From positions 1 to 27,850 of the forward strand of contig JAJPKG010000253.1 in assembly GCA_021323815.1 (NCBI GenBank): a stretch of 27,850 nt of DNA, written 5' to 3'. Below, piece by piece: positions 22,753 through 27,850 of the stretch. The DNA comes from Pseudomonadota bacterium. Its GTDB lineage: Bacteria > Chloroflexota > Ktedonobacteria > Ktedonobacterales > JACDGC01. Under the pieces are notes generated by a model. That model did not search any database, was not told the DNA's origin, and saw only the letters and a list, made by a program, of their open reading frames with translations. Each line of letters opens with the position of its first letter. The first letter of the stretch is position 1. Made by a program: the position numbers and the translations under genes.

Positions 22753-23255
22753 GCCCCATCACCTTTCGGTTGGGCGGCTTCGACCGCTTGCGCATGCGTC
22801 AGCGCGATGAGGTCGCTCACGCGCAGTTGCAGATCCACACCGCGCTGGCCGCCGCTGACGCAGATCTCCTCGAAGGCGAGCGCGCTGCTGTCGATGAACA
22901 CGGCGAACGGGCGGTTGAGCAGCGCCAGCGCCGAGATGCCCCCGACTTTGAGGCCGGTCAATTGCTCTGCCTGAGCGTGGCTGGCCATGCGCGCGCTCTT
23001 CGCGCCGATGGCTTTGGCGAAACGGCGCAGATCCAGCGCGCTATCTGCCGGCATCATCACCAGCATGGGATGCGCGTTGTGCTGGTCGTCGCGTATCACC
23101 ACCAGCGTCTTGAAGACGCGCGCTGCCGGCCAGCCGATCCGCTCCGCCACTTCCTCTGCATCGCGGATGGTGTCGGGAAACAGATGCACCTGATAGGGAA
23201 TCTTGCGCGCATCGAGGGCGCGCATCGCCTGGGTGCGCGGTGTTTTCGCCATCAT
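22749..23255 (-). CDS. YbaK/EbsC-type aminoacyl-tRNA deacylase
   Basis: A 168-residue protein of the YbaK/EbsC family. Such proteins clear mischarged tRNA in trans, most often Cys-tRNA(Pro). Features: the N-terminal TPRTQAMRALDARKIPYQVH typical of YbaK, AARVFKTLVV with the conserved catalytic Lys (about residue 49), GAKSARMAS, and TGLKVGGISAL near the C-terminal third. YbaK itself is about 160 residues, so the length fits. The ATG follows the stop codon of the dehydrogenase gene with no gap, and the stop overlaps the start of the glycosylase gene. Other members of this superfamily (ProX, INS) edit Ala-tRNA(Pro); the GxxVGGISAL form favours YbaK. Confidence 0.92.
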   Translation of the reverse strand: MMAKTPRTQAMRALDARKIPYQVHLFPDTIRDAEEVAERIGWPAARVFKTLVVIRDDQHNAHPMLVMMPADSALDLRRFAKAIGAKSARMASHAQAEQLTGLKVGGISALALLNRPFAVFIDSSALAFEEICVSGGQRGVDLQLRVSDLIALTHAQAVEAAQPKGDGA

Positions 23256-24269
23256 TCATATCTCATAATCGCGGGGTTGTGCCTGGCGACCGGTGCCGGC
23301 AGCAGATGGATTCACGCAAGCCGGCGGCAGCGCGCCGTGCAATCCCGCCAGGATGTTGCGCGCCGCCAGTTCGGACATCCGCCCGCGCGCCTGCATGGTG
23401 GCGCTGCCGATATGGGGCACGACGATGCAGTTGGACAGGTTCACCAGCGGATGATCGGCCCGCAGCGGTTCGGGATCGGTCACGTCCAGCGCCGCGCCGC
23501 CGATGGTGCCTTCGCGCAGGGCGGCAATGAGGGCATCTGTCTGCACGATGGGACCGCGCGCCGTGTTGATCAGAATCGCCGCCGGTTTCATCTGCGCGAA
23601 GGCTTGCGCGCCAAACAGCCCCCGTGTGCCATCGGTCAGCGGCGCGTGGATGCTGATAAAATCGCTTTGCCGCAGCAACTCCTCGAACGGTACGTGCGCG
23701 ATGCCCAGTTCAGCTTCAACCGCCGGCTTGCGCGTGGGATCGGCGTAGAGCAGGCGCATGGAAAAGCCCCGCGCCCGCCGCGCCATCTCTTGCCCGATGC
23801 GCCCCAGCCCGACGATGCCCAACGTGGCATGATGCACATCGCGCCCCAGCAGCAACAGCGGTCCCCATGTCTGCCAGCGATCTGCGCGCACCACATCAAC
23901 GCCCTCTGGAATGCGCCGCGCCGCCGCCAGCAGCAGGGCGAAGGCGAGATCCGCCGTTGCCTCGGTCAGCACGTCGGGCGTGTTGCCCACCAGAATCCCC
24001 CGCGCCGTCGCCGCCGCGATGTCGATGTTGTCGAAGCCCACCGCCATATTGCTCACCACGCGCAGACGCGGGCAGGCATCCATCAGGGCAGCATCGATGC
24101 GGTCGGTGAGCAGCGCCAGCAGCCCGTCACAGTCCTGCGCCTGAGCGCGCAGCGTGTCATATGACGGCGGCAGGTCGTCATCCCACGCCGTCACATCGCA
24201 CGCGGCTTGCAGCAAGCGCACCCCGGTTTCAGGGATGCGCCGGGTGATGAAAACATGTGGCCGGCGCAT
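23256..24269 (-). CDS. D-2-hydroxyacid dehydrogenase, glyoxylate/hydroxypyruvate reductase-like
   Basis: An NAD(P)-dependent D-2-hydroxyacid dehydrogenase of 337 residues. The cofactor fold shows LGIVGLGRIGQEMARR (about 150-165), and the catalytic Arg238 (NTARG), Glu267 (DPEPL) and His286 (VVPHIGSAT) are all in place. SNMAVGFDNIDI and NTPDVLTEATADLAFALLLAAARR are typical of glyoxylate/hydroxypyruvate reductases of the GyaR/GhrB group. The likely reaction is reduction of glyoxylate or hydroxypyruvate. ATG 24269 has GGAG 8 bases upstream; the GTG at 24278 overlaps the preceding stop and is also possible. The gene is coupled at both ends, to the propeller gene and the YbaK-type gene. Confidence 0.92.
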   Translation of the reverse strand: MRRPHVFITRRIPETGVRLLQAACDVTAWDDDLPPSYDTLRAQAQDCDGLLALLTDRIDAALMDACPRLRVVSNMAVGFDNIDIAAATARGILVGNTPDVLTEATADLAFALLLAAARRIPEGVDVVRADRWQTWGPLLLLGRDVHHATLGIVGLGRIGQEMARRARGFSMRLLYADPTRKPAVEAELGIAHVPFEELLRQSDFISIHAPLTDGTRGLFGAQAFAQMKPAAILINTARGPIVQTDALIAALREGTIGGAALDVTDPEPLRADHPLVNLSNCIVVPHIGSATMQARGRMSELAARNILAGLHGALPPACVNPSAAGTGRQAQPRDYEI

Positions 24270-24274
24270 GGCGC

Positions 24275-25579
24275 TCACTCCACTTGCTCAGGGGCATCCG
24301 GCACGCGCGGTGGTGGGCCGCCCCGGATGTGGCCGGTGGCCTGAGGTCGCACCGTCGCCGCAGGGGAGCGCGATGCCGTGCCGGTTGCCCCCGGCGCTTT
24401 GGGTTGCGGGGGTGGCGGCATCATCGCCTGCAACGTCCTGCGCTGGCGCGATGTGGTCCACAGGATTGCCCCCACCAGCAATCCCAAGATCAGGATGCGC
24501 GTGATCCAGGTGACGGCTGACGTGCTGGTGCCGGGATAGCGATAGAGCTGCGCGCCAGCGGCGAACAGCAAGCCGACATTTTTCGATGGCTCGCTGATGG
24601 CGACCGCGCCCACGTGTTCCCCGCCGGGGATGCCCTTTGCCACCACGTGCCAGCTCGCTCCCGTGTCGCCGGACTCATAGACCCCGTTATCAGTGCCAGC
24701 CAGCAAAAAATCGGTCTGATGAACGGCAGCAGCCAGGCTGATGGCGCGCGTGGTGCCGATGCCCCGGCTGCTGGCTGCCCAGTGCTGTCCATCGTCGGTG
24801 CTGGCAAAGACGCCCTGGCTGGTGCCGGCCAGCACGTGAACCAATGACGCATTCTTGCTGTCAGTCACCGCCAGCACGGTGAACGCATCCAGCTTATCGG
24901 GCAGGCCGGTGTTGGCGGCGGACCACGTTGCCCCGCCATCCGTCGAACGATAGATCCCCGCGCCGATCAGGGCGGCAAAGAGCGTTTTGCCATCCGGCGT
25001 CACGGCCAGGCCATAGACATCGGCGTTGTTCGGCAGCCCGTTGCTGCTGGTCGCCCAGGTGGCCCCGCCGTCCGTTGAACGATAGATGCCATGCTGCTCT
25101 GTTCCAGCGAGCACCATTTTGCCGTCGGATGAGATATACGCCAGCGCGTCCACACCATCTCCTTGCGGCAGCCCACTGCTGCTGACCGACCACGCCGCTT
25201 TGCCGCTGTCGAAGCTGAAGACGCCCTGGCTGGTGCCGGCCAGCATGTGCGCGCTATCAGGTGAATGAGCCAGCGCGCTCACCGGCGCATTCCCTGGCAA
25301 TCCTTGCGACAGGTCGCTCCAATTCTGGCCGTCGCTGGTGGTGAACACCTTGCCCTGTTCTGTGCCGGCATACATCACGTTGGGGCTAGCCGGATCAACC
25401 AGCAACGCCAGCGGGTGGCCGATCGTGCTATCCGCCACGCCCCACGCCGGGGGCGGCGTGCTGGCGATGAGGATGGCGAACAGCGCGATGACGCCCACCA
25501 GCGCGCCGCCGATATAGAGCCAGCGGCGATACCTGACGTACCAGGGTTGCGGCGATGCTGTTTGTTCCGGTGTGCTCAT
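24275..25579 (-). CDS. Membrane-anchored Asp-box beta-propeller protein
   Basis: A 434-residue protein with a short cytoplasmic N-terminus, a membrane segment at about 23-42 (LYIGGALVGVIALFAILIAS), a large extracellular beta-propeller and a second membrane segment near 350-370 (WITRILILGLLVGAILW). A Pro-rich cytoplasmic tail of about 70 residues follows. The propeller has at least five BNR/Asp-box repeats of the S-x-D-x-G-x-x-W type: TSDGQNW, STDGGATW twice, STDDGQHW and SGDTGASW, separated by LAGTSQGV-like strands. Such propellers occur in sialidases, sortilins and photosystem assembly proteins (Ycf48); no catalytic residues for a glycosidase are evident. ATG 25579 has AAGGA 7 bases upstream. 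Role unknown, perhaps binding or scaffolding outside the cell. Confidence 0.88.
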   Translation of the reverse strand: MSTPEQTASPQPWYVRYRRWLYIGGALVGVIALFAILIASTPPPAWGVADSTIGHPLALLVDPASPNVMYAGTEQGKVFTTSDGQNWSDLSQGLPGNAPVSALAHSPDSAHMLAGTSQGVFSFDSGKAAWSVSSSGLPQGDGVDALAYISSDGKMVLAGTEQHGIYRSTDGGATWATSSNGLPNNADVYGLAVTPDGKTLFAALIGAGIYRSTDGGATWSAANTGLPDKLDAFTVLAVTDSKNASLVHVLAGTSQGVFASTDDGQHWAASSRGIGTTRAISLAAAVHQTDFLLAGTDNGVYESGDTGASWHVVAKGIPGGEHVGAVAISEPSKNVGLLFAAGAQLYRYPGTSTSAVTWITRILILGLLVGAILWTTSRQRRTLQAMMPPPPQPKAPGATGTASRSPAATVRPQATGHIRGGPPPRVPDAPEQVE

Positions 25580-25634
25580 GAGAAAATCCTTGCACAATAG
25601 GCTTGCTTGCAGTTAAGTCGCTTGCCTTGAGACG

Positions 25635-25674
25635 CCCCCTCTCAGCTTTGCCAGGGAGGGAGTCGGGGCGGGGC
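25635..25674. repeat. Intergenic palindromic repeat, copy 3
   Basis: CCCCCTCTC-AGCTTTGCC-AGGGAGGGAG, then GTCGGGGCGGGG. It shares the stem, centre and G-rich tail of copy 2 and lies 6 bases past the stop of the ABM-like gene, before the propeller gene. Confidence 0.75.
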
Positions 25675-25680
25675 TGTCTG

Positions 25681-25971
25681 CTATCGTCCCGCAACAGAGG
25701 TGGCTTCGCCGCCCCAGTTTTGGGGACGCCCATCCAGATAGGGACCGAAGCTCTGCGCCAGGAAGCCGTGAATTTTTCCCGCTGCCGCCTGCTCGTGTTC
25801 CTGCGAATCCCACACGCCGATGGTCAGCAGTTCATTGTCGCCGGCGCGCACGGTGTAATAATCTTTCAGTCCCGCGAGATCTTTGGTCATGGGGACGAGT
25901 TGCTGGGCCAACTGCATCACGGTTTCCATTGCTCCGTCGCGCACGCGCATGTGACTGACACGAATGAACAT
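25681..25971 (-). CDS. Antibiotic biosynthesis monooxygenase (ABM)-like domain protein
   Basis: A 96-residue single-domain protein with the pattern of the dimeric alpha/beta barrel (ABM) family: MFIRVSHMRVRDG, then a helix with a run of hydrophobics (METVMQLAQQLV), GLKDYYTVRAGDNELLTIGVWDSQEH, and a final helix ending HGFLAQSFGPYLDG. Relatives include quinol monooxygenases, heme-degrading enzymes and stress proteins of unknown activity. No residue here points to a particular substrate. AAAGGA lies about 8 bases upstream, and a TATAAT at 26029-26034 is a likely -10 box. The propeller gene follows after about 100 bases that contain a palindromic repeat. Confidence 0.8.
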   Translation of the reverse strand: MFIRVSHMRVRDGAMETVMQLAQQLVPMTKDLAGLKDYYTVRAGDNELLTIGVWDSQEHEQAAAGKIHGFLAQSFGPYLDGRPQNWGGEATSVAGR

Positions 25972-26028
25972 CTATCGATCCTTTCTGGAAATGCCAAACG
26001 GCGCTCAGGACCATCTGGGCGCGCTGAC

Positions 26029-26034
26029 ATTATA
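26029..26034 (-). promoter_or_regulatory. -10 box for the ABM-like gene
   Basis: TATAAT on the minus strand, about 57 bases before the start codon. The -35 is not clear (TTCTCA at 26054-26059 gives a 19-base spacer). Confidence 0.45.
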
Positions 26035-26060
26035 ACCCAATAGCAGATGGGAATGAGAAC

Positions 26061-26099
26061 AACGAAAAACCGACAACGGGTTTTCATCCGTCGCCGGTT
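26061..26099 (-). terminator. Terminator of the rplU-rpmA operon
   Basis: On the minus strand a 12-pair stem (AACCGGCGACGG with CCGTTGTCGGTT, two G-T pairs) ends in TTTTT and then CGTT. It lies about 25 bases past the rpmA stop codon. Confidence 0.85.
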
Positions 26100-26123
26100 C
26101 TTGGCATTTGCGTTGAGCGCGCG

Positions 26124-26420
26124 TTATTCCGCTGCCGCAGTGGTTGCCACAGGGGCAGCCGCGCTTTCCACGGGATAAACGCTGACGCGCTTCTTGTCTT
26201 TGGTGTGCCACTCGAACTTCACTTTGCCTTCAACTTTAGCGAAGAGCGTGTGGTCGCGGCCCATGCCCACGTTGGTGCCGGGCAAGATCTTGGTGCCGCG
26301 CTGACGCACGATGATGGTGCCGGCGTGGATCACCTGGCCGTCGGCGCGTTTGACGCCGAGCATCTTCGGCTGGGAGTCGCGGCCATTGCGCGAACTGCCT
26401 ACGCCTTTCTTATGTGCCAT
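26124..26420 (-). CDS. rpmA: Ribosomal protein L27
   Basis: L27 has 98 residues here and belongs to the large subunit; its N-terminal tail reaches the peptidyl-transferase centre. The N-terminus MAHKKGVGSSRNGRDS is the ready form, without the cleavable leader seen in Firmicutes. The core shows GVKRADGQVIHAGTIIVRQRG, PGTNVGMGRDHTLFA and VKFEW. An Ala/Thr-rich tail of about 15 residues is an extra. It starts 21 bases after the rplU stop, the standard order. The usual third gene, obgE, is not downstream; a terminator and the ABM-like gene follow. Confidence 0.98.
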   Translation of the reverse strand: MAHKKGVGSSRNGRDSQPKMLGVKRADGQVIHAGTIIVRQRGTKILPGTNVGMGRDHTLFAKVEGKVKFEWHTKDKKRVSVYPVESAAAPVATTAAAE

Positions 26421-26441
26421 TGGGCAGACCCCTTCCTCGAA

Positions 26442-26789
26442 TTATGCCGTCGTCTCAGCGCCTGCGACGCTGGCACCGTTCACGACAACATCATCGATCA
26501 TCAGATAGGTATAGTTTTGGCGATGGCCGGTCTTGCGGCGATAGCGCTTTTTGGATTTGTACTTGAAGACGATGATCTTCTTGCCGCGTCCCTGGCGCTT
26601 GACGGTTGCCTTCACCACCGCGCCGGCGACCAGCGGATTGCCGATCATCGTTTCGCTGTCGGTAGCGACAAGCAGCACCTGATCGAGATCCACCTCGGTA
26701 TCAGGCGCGAAGGGGAGGAATTCGACTTCCACCAGTTGGCCGGGAGCCACTTTATATTGCTTGCCCCCGGTTTGAATGACTGCGAACAT
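26442..26789 (-). CDS. rplU: Ribosomal protein L21
   Basis: L21 binds 23S rRNA in the large subunit. The 115-residue product shows the typical N-terminus MFAVIQTGGKQYKVAPGQ, the middle EVDLDQVLLVATD and IGNPLVAGAVVKATV, and the rRNA-contacting KKIIVFKYKSKKRYRRKTGHRQ segment with Y-T-Y-L following. The start at 26789 is fixed by the family N-terminus and a GGAG about 8 bases upstream; the frame open beyond it is untranslated leader. It is the first gene of the rplU-rpmA operon. Confidence 0.98.
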   Translation of the reverse strand: MFAVIQTGGKQYKVAPGQLVEVEFLPFAPDTEVDLDQVLLVATDSETMIGNPLVAGAVVKATVKRQGRGKKIIVFKYKSKKRYRRKTGHRQNYTYLMIDDVVVNGASVAGAETTA

Positions 26790-26864
26790 GTGTGTGCTCC
26801 ATGCGCGCGCTTCCACGTGGGGGCCGCGCCAATTGGGTGATGGGTATTTGCATAGTCGCCCCTC

Positions 26865-26893
26865 ATCATAGCATGCGCTTTGCGCGCTGTCAA
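26865..26893 (-). promoter_or_regulatory. Promoter of rplU-rpmA
   Basis: On the minus strand a perfect TTGACA (26888-26893) and TATGAT (26865-26870) have a 17-base spacer. The leader is about 70 bases, in the place where other bacteria carry an L21 leader motif; I cannot confirm such a structure by eye. Confidence 0.82.
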
Positions 26894-27039
26894 GCATCAT
26901 GGGCCGCAGGTCATGGGCACAGCGGACAGGGCATTGCATTCCATCCATGTCGCCTCTGGTACCTCGTATTGCAGAGCCTTGTCAATATGGCTGAGTGAAT
27001 CCGAGATCCCAGTGAGATGCGCGCGCGGCAAAGAACATG

Positions 27040-27045
27040 TATACT
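27040..27045 (+). promoter_or_regulatory. Possible -10 box for aroE
   Basis: TATACT lies 32 bases before the aroE start codon; no good -35 is found at the usual distance. Confidence 0.4.
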
Positions 27046-27077
27046 GAGGGTGAGAAATTTTGGCGGAGCAGCAGCAT

Positions 27078-27850
27078 ATGCAGCGTGTCGGCTTGATCGG
27101 CGATCCCGTCGCCCATTCGCGCTCGCCAGAGATGCAGAACGCCGCCTTTGAGGAACTGGGCATCGATGCGCGCTATGAATTGTGGCCGACGCCGGCTGAT
27201 GGCTTGCCGGCGCGCATCGCGTTGCTGCGGTCGCCGGACGTGCTCGGTGCGAACGTCACCATCCCCCACAAGCTCACCGTCATGTCCCTGCTGGATGAAA
27301 TCGCCCCTTCTGCTGAAACCGTTGGCGCGGTCAACACCATCGTCAAGCGCGCCGGTCGCCTCATCGGGCACAACACCGACGCCGATGGGCTGGCGGCGGC
27401 CCTGCGCGAGATCGGCTGGGATGCGCCGGAGCAAGCGATGGTGCTGGGCGCGGGCGGCGCGGCACGGGCGGCGCTGGTGGCGCTGCATCAACTGGGGACG
27501 CGCGCCATCCGCGTGCTGGCACGTGATTCTGCTTCCGCCGAACGCCTGGCCGCAGCGATGTCGCGCCACATGACCGGCGTTTCCCTGCTGTGGGGCGATC
27601 TCTACACGGAGGATCTCACCCTGTGGCAGCGCATGCTTGCCCGCACTGAGATCGTCATCAACGCCACGCCGCTCGGCATGGCCCCGGATGATCCGCTGCC
27701 GCTGAGCGACGCCGCGCTGGATCGCATCCCTGCCGGCACACTGGTGATGGACCTCGTTACGCATGACACGCCCTTGCTCGCCGCCGCCCGCGCCCGCCAG
27801 CTGCCCGCGCTGAACGGGCTGCCGATGCTGCTGCACCAGGGCGCGCTCGC
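27078..27850 (+). CDS. aroE: Shikimate dehydrogenase (3' truncated by window edge)
   Basis: AroE reduces 3-dehydroshikimate to shikimate with NADPH, step four of aromatic amino-acid synthesis. The first 257 residues are present; the frame is open at the window edge, so about 15-30 residues are missing. Visible: the substrate-binding HSRSP (13-17), NVTIPHK with the catalytic Lys65, AVNTI (Asn86), and HNTDADG with the catalytic Asp101. The NADP-binding VLGAGGAARAAL (122-133), NATPLGM and the late substrate-contact block NGLPMLLHQGAL follow. ATG 27078 opens directly on the family N-terminus (QRVGLIGDPVAHS), with GGAG 9 bases upstream. It is divergent from rplU. Confidence 0.95.
   Translation, partial: MQRVGLIGDPVAHSRSPEMQNAAFEELGIDARYELWPTPADGLPARIALLRSPDVLGANVTIPHKLTVMSLLDEIAPSAETVGAVNTIVKRAGRLIGHNTDADGLAAALREIGWDAPEQAMVLGAGGAARAALVALHQLGTRAIRVLARDSASAERLAAAMSRHMTGVSLLWGDLYTEDLTLWQRMLARTEIVINATPLGMAPDDPLPLSDAALDRIPAGTLVMDLVTHDTPLLAAARARQLPALNGLPMLLHQGAL

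Noticed and set aside
22725..24164. 479-codon open frame on the plus strand
   Set aside because: It lies wholly antisense to the well-supported glycosylase, YbaK-type and dehydrogenase genes. Its translation is rich in His, Arg and Gln without family motifs, typical of shadow frames in GC-rich DNA.
1..27850. CRISPR array, rRNA genes, prophage
   Set aside because: No regularly spaced direct repeats, no rRNA segments and no phage structural genes were seen.

Overview
The window is a GC-rich stretch of a bacterial chromosome with one clearly AT-rich insert. I infer a member of the Chloroflexota. The clues are a DUF3090 protein (a family known mainly from Actinobacteria and Chloroflexi), a Ser/Thr kinase that carries its own zinc ribbon and membrane segments, a GH57 glycosidase, ECF sigma signalling, and palindromic repeats placed after stop codons. 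No rRNA or other decisive marker is present, so the class is not resolved.

Layout. 1-1600 (+): the C-terminal part of CTP synthase (pyrG, cut by the left edge) and a DUF1801 protein. 1785-3069 (-): a HAD phosphatase and an unrecognised protein, divergent from a kinase (3203-4564, +). 4851-7389 (+): a GH57 alpha-amylase-type enzyme and a DUF1611/DgcN-type P-loop protein. 7390-8826 (+): an AT-rich island with its own promoter and two translationally coupled DUF488 genes. 8960-9898 (+): a lipoprotein. 10020-11628 (-): an ECF sigma factor, a membrane protein in the anti-sigma position and a DUF5666-like anchored protein. 11762-13965: DUF3090 (-), a 63-residue protein (+) with a long structured leader, and a methyltransferase (+). 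14044-15207 (-): an acyl-CoA dehydrogenase.

15617-19340 (-) is the translation/transcription core: tRNA-Tyr, tRNA-Thr and tuf, then rpmG, secE, nusG and rplK. It stops at a good terminator directly after rplK; rplA, rplJ and rplL, which normally follow, are absent from the window. 19765-22126 (+): a DEAD-box RNA helicase with a DbpA-type RNA-binding domain, and a small zinc-ribbon protein. 22132-25971 (-): a tightly packed set read as ABM-like monooxygenase, membrane-anchored Asp-box propeller, 2-hydroxyacid dehydrogenase, YbaK-type deacylase and 3-methyladenine DNA glycosylase. 26124-26893 (-): the rplU-rpmA operon. 27078 to the right edge (+): aroE, cut by the window.

Most of the window is housekeeping. 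The least explained parts are the AT-rich DUF488 pair, the sigma/membrane/DUF5666 module, the kinase, the structured leader before the 63-residue protein, and a near-identical hairpin repeat found three times, each time just past the stop codon of a minus-strand gene.
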